From Azolla caroliniana (taxonomy: Eukaryota; Polypodiophyta): a stretch of 64,000 nucleotides of DNA. The notes beneath the pieces were generated by a model. It was not told the DNA's origin and made no database searches. It saw nothing but the letters and a program-made list of their open reading frames with translations. Positions 22,764-32,153 of the stretch are shown here, one piece after another. Both the position numbers and the translations under genes were made by a program. Position 1 is the first letter of the stretch. The number at the start of each line of letters is the position of its first letter. Where the stretch lies: NCBI GenBank assembly GCA_043228905.1, contig JBHGNT010000004.1, forward strand, positions 5,084,001 to 5,148,000, in the 5' to 3' direction.

Positions 22764-25033
22764 ATGTCTAGACAAAATAACGACCACATCACCGAAAGAG
22801 GGAGACGCCACGCCGAACGGCAGCGACGACGGGAAGCCCTGCAGCAAGCCGTCGACGAGATCCGGAGCGATCGGTCATTCTCAAAAACGCTTCGGCAAAT
22901 CGCAGAAAACGCACTGCAGTTCCAGGTTCTACAAGCTTCCGACGAAGGCAGTAGCATAACCAGCCTCCAAGAAGCGGAGACACTACTACAGACTCTCGCT
23001 TGCGGCGACGGGGACGCAGCGGCATTTGCAACATTAGAGGCGGATTCGGATAGCGGGGAAAGCGTGGGATCCCGCTATAAAAACAGCCACGAGAACAACC
23101 CCTTTGAGTCGGATCGCTCAGCAACATCGGAGCCAGAGGAGGAAATAACTCTGGAGTTCGGTGACCGGCAATCGCCGAGGAGGGAGGAGCGGATACCAAC
23201 ACCACCCGCGGAGGAACCACAGGAGCGGTTATCAACACCACCCGCGGAGGAACCGCAGGAGCGGATACCAACACCACCTGCGGAGGAACCGCAGGAGCGG
23301 TTATCAACACCACCCGCGGAGGAACCGCAGGAGCGGATACCAACACCACCTGCGGAGGAACCGCAGGAGCGGAGACCGACATCGGAGGAACCAGCGCAGG
23401 AGAATCAGTGGGACGACACGATGCCGTATCCATACCCAAAGTATCGGGATGAGCCCGACGGAGAGGCACATGTGTATGCATTCCTGCGAACATGGGAAGC
23501 CAACCACGTGTCCCAGAGACTGACGGAGCCCGAGGCCGACCGATCCAAAGTCGCCGAATTCGGCATGACATTAGAAGGACCGGCGGCCCGGTGGCACGAC
23601 AAGCACTTACCAGGCAGCTTCGCCACGTTCGAGGCATTGAAAACCCAGTTTTTACGCTTGTTTCATAGATGAGTGGAACAAAGGGAATTGGTCGGACAAT
23701 TCTACACCACTCGGCAGGGAGAAAACGAGACGGTCCCACAATTTATCATTCGTTTCCAGACCTTGCACAGTCAATTAGCAAGAGCACCACCCGAAGAGGA
23801 GGCCAAGGCAGTCTTTTTGGCTGCGTTAAAAGACCCACTTCGAGCGATGTGTGGAATCATCGATTTCAGCACCAGCACAATGGACCAAGTCATTGATCGG
23901 GTCCTGGAAATGGACAACACGAGCCCCTTCTTGCCGATGGGGGCGTTACACCAGGCGCTTCCGAAGGAGGAGGACCTCCGGTTCCGACAAGCCCTACAAT
24001 GCACAACATGCCTAAATTCGGGGCACTCGACCGTTGACTGCACCCTGCGCGCACAGTGCATGATATGCAATTCTCGCGCCCACACAACGAACCAATGCGA
24101 GTATAACCTGTTAACTCGACAAGCGGCACAGGTCCGACACATAGAACCGCGCAATCGGGACCCGGAAGAGGATCGATTCCGGAGGGACGACCGCTACCGA
24201 CGAGAACGCGGCGACAGATACCCCGATAGAAGACGCGACAGCTATGACCGAGAGGAGAACCGAAGGGATAGCTACCCCCGGGACCGGTACGACCGAGACG
24301 AATCCCCGGAATACGAGCGACGCAGAGAAGAAAGGCGGCCAGGGAACCGGAATTTCCGACGGAACCAAAGGCGGGGATTCTTCCGTAGAGAAGAGCGTCG
24401 GGAGGCAACAAGGAATGACAAACCAATAGCGGCACCGGAGAACCAAAAGACCGAGGACAACCGCCGGGGAATGCCCCTCCCCCAAACATGGGAAAAAGGA
24501 GAATCCAGCAACACGCACAGGGTGTACTGTTATTACTGCCGAAAAGAAGGGCATTACAGTAATCAATGCCCAAGCAAAACAGCCGACAAGCAGCCAGCAG
24601 TCAACATGGTGACAGCCGAAGTACAGCAGGTTACCACGCGGTCGAAGGGGAAGGCCGCCGAATGGGAAGCCCAGGAAGCAATCAGAAAACAAGCGGCACA
24701 ATGGATCAAAGAAGCCAACGAACAAGGTGCGGCGGAAGTAAGAAACCAAAATATGCCAAGGGAGGAGGAAATCGTACAGCCAGGAGAAAACCCGACATGG
24801 CAAGCACTACAAGATTGTCAGATCGTGCTGCCGTTGGCACGGTTACTGCAGTTGGTGCCGCGGTTCGCAGCAGACTTACAAGCCGCCGTGAGCAAACCGA
24901 CGCCGACGCCAGCACCGGCATTTTTCTCCAACCCGGAGGAAGGCCCAGCGGTGGTTGATACCAGTAGCCCAGCAATCACGACAATCGTCAAAGGAAACGA
25001 GATTCCAGGAACGATTATTGACGGAGGTTCCGG
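22764..25033 (+). pseudogene. element C gag-protease, one nonsense codon, cut by element D
   Basis: The frame starts MSRQNNDHITERG and encodes capsid/nucleocapsid. There are five to six tandem PPAEEPQER repeats (about 23188-23375), then the retrotransposon-gag core (EGPAARWHDKHLPGSF, VPQFIIRF). A Cys-rich segment follows from residue 413 (CTTCLNSGHSTVDC, CMIC), then a basic Arg/Asp-rich region and a zinc knuckle CYYCRKEGHYSNQC. A TGA at 23670-23672 interrupts the otherwise continuous frame. CGA-to-TGA is the simplest origin, since the frame reads on without shift. The frame ends in the aspartic-protease motif IIDGGSG, where element D is inserted. Confidence 0.9.
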
Positions 25034-25728
25034 TGTGGGGTTTGCTACGCCCTTGCGTGCAGAAAGGAGGAGGGACCACGGGGGTCTTGGACCGAAGAGC
25101 AAGAGAGAGAGGAGTAAGAGAGAGAGACCCGATTACACAGAACCGAAGATCGCATAGGGACACGGCCCAACAAACAGAGATCACAAATAAACGCCGACGC
25201 AGATGGACGCAACAAGAAAAGATATGTACTTATGAATGCAAGAGAATAACAGACTAAAGTATTACAACCCACGGTGGGGCACGAAATAGATACTAACGAA
25301 AACGAACAGGGCGGCGAACAGATGCCGACCCCTGTATGTCGCGACGCACAGAAAGGGAAAACAGGTCGGAGGTGCTGCAGGACGCGCTCGGGGCGTTCCA
25401 CGGAACAGCGCAAGCCTCCTCGAAACCTGCACAGGTACGCGATGGAGCAGAAGACAGAGAAGGCAGGAGTGAGAGAGAAGCTCCGAAATCGGTTCGGCAG
25501 CACTTCGTCCTCTCCGCGCGAGATACCCCACTTCTAGTCTTCCTCCTCCTTTTATAGCCCGTCAAGAGGCCGTTTGGCATTAACTGCATACCAACCGAAT
25601 CTACCCACCTAGGATCCTCGTATGTACCTACTTCGACCTTAGGTACTTCTTGGCGCGCGCGTGTGTGTAGAGCCGTTTCCCACGCCTTGTTCCTCCGATT
25701 CCTCTTGTGGGCTGTTTTCTTCACGACA
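25034..25728 (-). repeat. 3' LTR of element D
   Basis: 695 bp, TG...CA ends, essentially identical to 31459-32153. A minus-strand TATAAAAGG box lies at about 25549-25557. ORFs of 60-150 codons in the LTR occur on both strands and are identical in both LTRs; I regard them as chance. Confidence 0.94.
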
Positions 25729-25742
25729 TCCGCCCCCACCTA
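25729..25742 (-). promoter_or_regulatory. polypurine tract of element D
   Basis: The minus strand reads AGGTGGGGGCGGA directly before the 3' LTR (TGTCG). Confidence 0.85.
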
Positions 25743-25800
25743 ACCGCGCATCCACCGGCATGCGCCAAATTAAGTTGGCACGGAGCAAACCGGCCCGCCT

Positions 25801-28800
25801 TTACTCTTCGCCTGCCGGCCCTTCCTCGGCCTCGGATCGGCCGTCGCTGCTGTCCAGGAGAATCAGGTCGGGTTCGTCGTCGTGCCGCTTCTTGAAAGCT
25901 TTGATCCTCTTCCCGGCCACGGGTATCGCTATTCTCGTACCGTCGAGTTCCGCCAGATGATACGTCCCGTTGTCGTTGGCGCTTTGTACCGTGTACGGCC
26001 CGAACCATCTCCGTGCGAACTTCCGCGTTGCTCGGTGCTGGTTGTCGAGGCTGCTGTCGTAGACGAGCACCCAGTCACCTTGTTCGATCTTCTTCGGTCG
26101 GAGTCGGTGCGTTCGGTCGAACCTGGCTTTGTTCTTTATCCTCGCCACTCGGATCCTTTCTGCAGCCGTCTCCACGTCCTCCGGTCTCCGTTCGAGTTGT
26201 CGTATACGCGCTGCCAACAACTCCTCCCGGCTCATCTCGTCCCTCCAGTCGACCGTTGCCCATGAGGAGATTGTTCGTTCCATCGGCATGATCGGCCCCT
26301 GGCCGAACATGAGCTCTGTCGGCATGTACCCGGTTACCGAACTGTGCGTAGTCCGGTCGGCCCACAAAGCATAAGGTAGAAGTCGCGGCCAGTTACCGAC
26401 TTGGCCTCCGCATGCCCGAACCAGCGCTTTAACGATCGGCCCGTGTCCGCGCTCCACCTTTCCATTCGCCTCCGGGTTGTACGCAGTGGTGAGCGAGAGT
26501 TTGACTCCCAGCCGATCGAACAGCTCCGCGGCTTCCTCGGCGTCCAACTCCCCTCGGTCAGCCACGATCTTCCCGACGCACCCGTACCGGCATATCACGT
26601 CCTCGATCAGGAACCGACACACGGCCGCGGTCGTCTTGTTCTGAAGGGCTCGGCCTTCCACCTGGTTCGTCAGGTCTTCCCGCGCTAGGACCAGATACCG
26701 CATCTGTCCTACCCCCATCGGCATCGTCACCAGATCTACCATCCATTTGAAATGGATGGCCGGAGGGTACGTAGGGTGAAGCTCGTCTCGATGTCGGACT
26801 ATGGAGTGCATCTGGCAGCTCTCGCAAGTTGTCACGAACCGATGCACGTCCTGGTACAATCCCGGCCACCAGTACTTCCCCTTCAGCTTCTCAAATGTCG
26901 CCCACGTTCCACGGTGTCCAGCCCAAGGGCTGTCGTGGTAGGCCGCCAGTAGCTCCTCCTGTTCTTCCTTCATCGCCACCACCCGGAGCGGGACGCCGTT
27001 CCTCTTCTTCGGGTGCTTCCACAAATGCCCATCTCGGAGAAAGAATCGATATGCTTTCTTCCGGATCCGGTTGGCCTCGTCCTTCGTCCATGACGCATCG
27101 GGCGTCATTGTCTTCAAAAACCCGCCGATCTGCAGCCACTCCCCGTCGTACTTGCTCGCGTCGAACTCATTAAGCGCCGGAGTGCTCATCCCGTCGGTCG
27201 TTATGTATGCCGCCTCGAAGAAATCCACGCCGACTTCTTCGTCTTCCGAAACCATGCCGCCCTCGTCGTCGAACCTCGCCCTCGAAAGCATGTCGGCCAT
27301 GGCGTTGTCTTTCCCGGAAATGTGTCGTATTTCCGGGTCCAGGGACTTGATGTACGCTATCCACCTGAGCATCGCCAGGTCCGGAGTCGCGCATCCGGAA
27401 ACCATACCGAGAATCGGCAGGCAATCCGTCTCGATGATCACTTCTGTCCCTATCAGGTAGTCTTTGTCGGCCTTAACCGCCGAAACAATACCCCAGAGTT
27501 CGCGTTTAACCTGGGCGTATCCTTGCTGCCGTTCACTGAGGACTTTCGCGCCGAATCGGATCGGAAACCGATTGCCGTCCTCGTCTTCCTGGTTCACGAC
27601 CCATCCGATCCCGGTCGGACTGGTATCCACCGTTATGAATACCGGGGTACCCTTCCCGTATACCGCCTTCCGGAGTGCCGGTGCCGCTGCAAGGGCCTCT
27701 TTCAGCTTCCGGACCGATTCCGCGTGCTCGTCTAGCCATTCGAACCTTCGCCCCTTTTTCAGCAACCCGTACAGTGGCTCCGCGACGTGTGCGTAATGCG
27801 GGATCCATATGTGGTAGAACGCGCATGCCCCCAGGAATCTCCGTACTTCCGTGACCGAGCTGCAGTCGGGCTTCATCGCGGAGATGGCTTCTACCTTTGC
27901 CGGAGACGGTTTCCGGCCATATGGTCCGCACAGGTGTCCGACCACCATGATTTCTGACTGCCCGAAGGCCGACTTCTCCCCGGAGAAGGTGAGTCTCGCA
28001 TCCTCTAGCCTTTGCAGCACCTTCTCGCAGTCGTCGATGTGCGCCGCCACGAATCGCCGGCATCCGTCCGGCCCGATCGTCTCGTCCTTTTCTTCCACCG
28101 GGCATCCCTTGATCGGGATGTCGTCCAGAAACGGCATGGTGATGTCCGGGATACAGTCCCTCAGAACCTTGTTCATCGCATTCACCATGTGGGCCACCGA
28201 GTTGGTCCCTCCTTGCGGCAGTGTACACATCCGAACTAGGCCGAGGGGAGTTCGCATCGTCGTAATGTCTCTGCTCTCCACGGCTAGCTGGAACTGGTCG
28301 TACCCTGAGTATAGATCCCCGACCGAGTAAATTGACCTTCCGGCGAAGGCCTCCGCGAACTCGTCTATGGTCGGTCCGATCCCTGCGTTCCGAATGGTCA
28401 CTCGATTGACCGGCTGCAGGTCCTGGATGAAGCGCAACGAACCGTTTTTCTTCGGTACGGTAAACCATCGATTCGAATATGGGGCGCTCGACGGCTCGAG
28501 AATTCCCATATCAACTTTCTGCCTCAGCAGCTCCATCAACTTCGGGATGTGAGCTCTCGGAACCGGGATTGGCTTGAGATTCCATGGTACATGCGGTACC
28601 GTGAATATCACCATCGGCTCCACGATCGTCGGGTCAACGCACCCGATTTCCTCCGGCGAGAATGCGAAGGCTTTCCCGTGCCTTCCGAGCATTCTCCGAA
28701 ACCGGTCTTCCTCCGCCGGCAGTAGGAACCCGCCCCCACCGATTTTGAGCTCTCGGAGCGTCTCGTCGGTGAAGGTGTGTCCTATGCAGGCCGGATCTTG

Positions 28801-29293
28801 TAGACTAGGGTCCGATGCAACCCCTTTGATTCTCGACGCGCTGTCCTCCGGTAAGGGTGCCGCGACTGGCCTTACCTTCCGGTCCACAGTCTTGTACTTG
28901 GTGCTTACGTGGGCCGTCCGAACCGACTCGAGCCCTCGACCGAAGTCCGCGATGACTTCGTACATCTCCTCGGAACACACCGGTATCGTCCGGTCTTCGT
29001 TAAGGCCTTCTTCGACTACCTTTCCCAGCATTCCCAAGGTGTCGTCGAATGAGACCGCCTCCACGGCTCCGTTGATTTCCTCGTCAGGGCCGAGAACTCC
29101 GCACGCTCGAAGTCTCCCCTCCGCCTTTGTCTTCTCTCGGCCGCCGATGCCGGCTATCGTACACGCTCCGCTGCCGGAGAACAAAAATTCCCTACCTATG
29201 GTACAAGGTTTCTTCGGTTTTATCGTACAGGTGTGGGGTTTTCCCGGGGTGTCCGGACTGTCGCGGCCCCACGCCTTGGCAGCCCTCTCTAAA
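25801..29293 (-). CDS. element D pol: RT, RNase H, integrase
   Basis: A single uninterrupted frame of more than 1,100 codons. It is in the -1 frame relative to gag and open across the gag stop, so a frameshift probably makes gag-pol. There is no need for the TTG codon at 29184 as a start. RT contains VPKKNGSLRFIQDLQPVN, LPQGGTNS and the catalytic FLDD (usually YVDD/FLDD). RNase H has VFITVDTSPTGIGWVV and ends at HISGKDNAMADMLSRA. Integrase has the HHCC site (HDSPWAGHRG...CESCQMH) and a D-D-E triad (MVDLVTMP, VADRGELD, NGKVERGHG). The C-terminus (KRIKAFKKRHDDEPDL) is not a chromodomain. All residues needed for activity seem present. The GPYGRKPSPAKVEAI and ACAFYHIWIPHYAH motifs recall, from memory only, elements of fungi and non-flowering plants. 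Confidence 0.92.
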
Positions 29294-31247
29294 AATCCTC
29301 TCGGTTATCGGAACCGAGGGAGTCGCGGTTACGCTCGTGGTTCGGCCTAACCGTCAAAAACTGGACCGAATGGCGCCCGTCCTGGCTCTTGACCCGCGCA
29401 TAGGCCGAACCATTGTCCAGCACCTTGGTCTCCATTCGCGCCGCCGTGATGTACGGCTCTCCCAGTATGACCGGATGCGAGGACGTCTCCTGCACGAAGA
29501 AGTGCTGGTCAATCTCGACGTCGCCGATCTTGACTCGCACATTCGGACAGGCCCCGTGCAGTTCCTCGGTGGCGCGCGTTGCTGCCCTTATTTTCCACCC
29601 GTGCTTGGTGTTGATCGGCCATTTGCCCTTCTTATAGAAGTCCATGGACATCAAATTGATCTCTGATCCGTGGTCTACCAAAGCTATCACCGGTTCCCGG
29701 ACATCGCCGATCTTCACCGGGGTTTCCGTGGTCGCTCGGGCCCAGTGCGGTCTCGAATAGTGGCTTTCCGCCCACTCGTCTCCCAGCGCCATGTCGTCTA
29801 GGTGCGTCGTCCGTACTTCCACCGGTCTTTCCGGTTCTGTCTCCGTTGACAGCCTCTTCCGTTTCACCAAGTCCACGATGGAGTCGTGGAACTCCTTCTT
29901 GGCGATTCCCAGCACCTCCCGTAGCGACAGCTCCACCTTGCTGTCGAGGATCCGTTCCTCCAGGACCTTTCGTAAGTCCGTGGTTCTTTCTATCTCCGTC
30001 CCCAGACGGTACCCGCCCTTCTGGGGTTTATCTTGCATACCGGCCCCGCCGGCTTCGTCCCGTCGTGGCCCGGACCGGGTCTCGTGTCGTTGTGAGGGCC
30101 CGGTCGTCCCGGGTTTCCCCACCCGCTTCTCTTCTACCAGAGCCTCGTAGTTCCGGCAAGCGGCTTCCACGAAGCCCGTCTTTTCCTCGACCGGGTCGCT
30201 CCACCCGGTCATCTCCCGTACCCGTTTCTCCGCACGGTCCGATTCCTCCCTCTTCATCCTCGTATCGGCAAGGCCTTCCAGCACCGTCGGCCAGAATCCG
30301 GCTTTGCTTCCTCTTCGGGCCTCGTTGCCCCCGACTCGAATACCGGCCGACGCCGAGTAGTGGACGGTTTCCGCATGTCGGGCCGCCGCCTCTTCCATCA
30401 ACCTCTTCATTCCGCCTCGCCCGTCGTTTCGGTTTAGGGCCCTTCTCGTGTCGTTGGCGTGAACCCGGCCTTCCCATAGGTATACCACCCGGTTCTTCAG
30501 CGCCTCTGCGAAATCGCCGCAGTCTTTTCGGATGTGGCCGACCCCGTCGCACCACATGCACCTGTTCCCCGCCGCCGGCCGTCGGTCACGAGCAGGTCCT
30601 CCGCCTTCTCTGCGGGCTTGTGCGATTTGGAGGTCTTTTATCGCCCTCGTCAGTTCCTCCAACGCAGCTCCTCCAGTCGTGCCTCTGATCACGCCGGTCG
30701 GAGCTGAACCGGATTCCAGCCACTCCCGAGTCTCTTCCCTTCGCACCGGCTGCGCCGGCTCGAGTATCCTCGCCGCGACTGAGCCCGACCCGGTTGCTCT
30801 GTCATCCTCCCATTCTCGCCGTTTGTCGAAACGGCCGCAGGCTCTCTTGACCGCCGCCCAGTCGGCTGTCAGCCCGTCTTCGGTTTCTAGCAGGGCGCCC
30901 ACGTGACTCCGATCCCTCTCGTCAACCGATTTGACGAACAGCAGGACCCGGCTTGTATCCAGGACCATCCTGTCAAGCGCCGAAAGGCGCGCGAAGTTCT
31001 CCTCGAACTCCCGGAGGAGTGCCGACGCATTCCTTCCTTTCCCGGGAGACTCCACCCACTCCATGAAGCTTCGCTTCGAAAGCCGGAGCGCGTCGTCCAG
31101 CCCGTATTTTTCCAGGAGCCGACCTTCGAACTCCTCCCAGGTACGGCTCTCCGCCCGCACCTCGAGCACCTCCGCGTGGATGCTCGGCATCGCCACTCGG
31201 GGAAAACCGGCAAGACGCCTGTCTTCCGGAATGTCCCGCATTAACAT
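29289..31247 (-). CDS. element D gag-protease
   Basis: 652 residues from ATG 31247. The first 200 residues carry a gag core (WEEFEGRLLEKYGL, FMEWVESPGKGRNASALL). A zinc knuckle CMWCDGVGHIRKDC starts at residue 230. After a charged linker comes an aspartic-protease domain with D525 in VIALVDHGSEINLMS, where His replaces the usual Ser/Thr of D-S/T-G. It ends VILGEPYITAARMETK and FLTVRPNHERNRDS. The stop TAG (29289-29291) follows a run of five T on the minus strand, where a -1 slip would enter the pol frame. No internal stop. The mapped start is the first ATG after the primer site that keeps this frame. Confidence 0.88.
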   Translation of the reverse strand: MLMRDIPEDRRLAGFPRVAMPSIHAEVLEVRAESRTWEEFEGRLLEKYGLDDALRLSKRSFMEWVESPGKGRNASALLREFEENFARLSALDRMVLDTSRVLLFVKSVDERDRSHVGALLETEDGLTADWAAVKRACGRFDKRREWEDDRATGSGSVAARILEPAQPVRREETREWLESGSAPTGVIRGTTGGAALEELTRAIKDLQIAQARREGGGPARDRRPAAGNRCMWCDGVGHIRKDCGDFAEALKNRVVYLWEGRVHANDTRRALNRNDGRGGMKRLMEEAAARHAETVHYSASAGIRVGGNEARRGSKAGFWPTVLEGLADTRMKREESDRAEKRVREMTGWSDPVEEKTGFVEAACRNYEALVEEKRVGKPGTTGPSQRHETRSGPRRDEAGGAGMQDKPQKGGYRLGTEIERTTDLRKVLEERILDSKVELSLREVLGIAKKEFHDSIVDLVKRKRLSTETEPERPVEVRTTHLDDMALGDEWAESHYSRPHWARATTETPVKIGDVREPVIALVDHGSEINLMSMDFYKKGKWPINTKHGWKIRAATRATEELHGACPNVRVKIGDVEIDQHFFVQETSSHPVILGEPYITAARMETKVLDNGSAYARVKSQDGRHSVQFLTVRPNHERNRDSLGSDNREDF

Positions 31248-31439
31248 TTACGCACCGTAGGACGCCAGGTACTTCGTGGCATCTTTTCCGGTGAATCGAC
31301 CGATCGTTCCGACGACCGCCTCAATAGCTCTATCGAGGGCGCCGGTGCCCTCGCGCGCGCTTACTATCCGATCCACGGCCGAAGCCATGGCCTCTGCAAG
31401 ATCCGCCCCCTTCATTTCCTACTCTTCTGCCGCCTCTTT

Positions 31440-31455
31440 CACGTCGGGTTCACCA
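31440..31455 (-). promoter_or_regulatory. primer-binding site of element D, complementary to tRNA-Trp
   Basis: On the minus strand TGGTGAACCCGACGTG begins 3 nt inside the 5' LTR. It is the exact complement of the 3' end of plant nuclear tRNA-Trp(CCA) as I know it (…CACGUCGGGUUCACCA). The three copia-type sites in this window instead match initiator tRNA-Met. Confidence 0.82.
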
Positions 31456-31458
31456 AGA

Positions 31459-32153
31459 TGTGGGGTTTGCTACGCCCTTGCGTGCAGAAAGGAGGAGGGA
31501 CCACGGGGGTCTTGGACCGAAGAGCAAGAGAGAGAGGAGTAAGAGAGAGAGACCCGATTACACAGAACCGAAGATCGCATAGGGACACGGCCCAACAAAC
31601 AGAGATCACAAATAAACGCCGACGCAGATGGACGCAACAAGAAAAGATATGTACTTATGAATGCAAGAGAATAACAGACTAAAGTATTACAACCCACGGT
31701 GGGGCACGAAATAGATACTAACGAAAACGAACAGGGCGGCGAACAGATGCCGACCCCTGTATGTCGCGACGCACAGAAAGGGAAAACAGGTCGGAGGTGC
31801 TGCAGGACGCGCTCGGGGCGTTCCACGGAACAGCGCAAGCCTCCTCGAAACCTGCACAGGTACGCGATGGAGCAGAAGACAGAGAAGGCAGGAGTGAGAG
31901 AGAAGCTCCGAAATCGGTTCGGCAGCACTTCGTCCTCTCCGCGCGAGATACCCCACTTCTAGTCTTCCTCCTCCTTTTATAGCCCGTCAAGAGGCCGTTT
32001 GGCATTAACTGCATACCAACCGAATCTACCCACCTAGGATCCTCGTATGTACCTACTTCGACCTTAGGTACTTCTTGGCGCGCGTGTGTGTGTAGAGCCG
32101 TTTCCCACGCCTTGTTCCTCCGATTCCTCTTGTGGGCTGTTTTCTTCACGACA
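31459..32153 (-). repeat. 5' LTR of element D
   Basis: 695 bp. It drives transcription leftward; a minus-strand TATAAAAGG box lies at about 31974-31982. Confidence 0.94.

Larger units (their letters stand above)
25034..32153 (-). mobile_element. LTR element D (unusual GC-rich Ty3/gypsy, minus strand) inserted in element C
   Basis: LTRs at 25034-25728 and 31459-32153 are 695 bp each. I find one difference between them (in the GCGCGCGTGTGT run near 25660 / 32085), so the insertion is very recent. CCGG flanks both ends (25030-25033 and 32154-32157), giving a 4-bp target duplication or an imperfect 5-bp one. The host protease frame of C resumes after the site. D carries gag-protease and pol with all catalytic motifs, a tRNA-Trp-type primer site, a polypurine tract and TATA boxes. 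Its GC content and codon use differ strongly from the AT-rich host DNA. Its protease (DHGSEIN) and RT (FLDDIPIKGC) motifs are not those of the common plant Ty3/gypsy lineages I know. Confidence 0.93.

Noticed and set aside
23161-23523. CRISPR-like periodicity in the gag of element C
   Set aside because: The repeats are contiguous, coding and without spacers. They encode PPAEEPQER units.
23890-25184. Long antisense ORFs over the gag of element C (up to 230 codons)
   Set aside because: GC-rich shadow frames of a supported sense frame with no domain of their own. An antisense ORF as in Retand-like elements was considered but nothing supports it.
25045-25503. 152-codon ORF inside the LTRs of element D
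   Set aside because: Identical in both LTRs because the LTRs are identical. It has no start context, no known domain, and competing ORFs lie on the other strand.
27533-28468. 311-codon minus-strand ORF inside the pol of element D
   Set aside because: Same strand but a different frame from the RT-bearing ORF. It is Arg/Gly-rich shadow sequence.
25034-32153. Element D as fungal contamination
   Set aside because: It lies inside element C with matching flanks, and the host protease frame resumes after it, so it is integrated in this chromosome.
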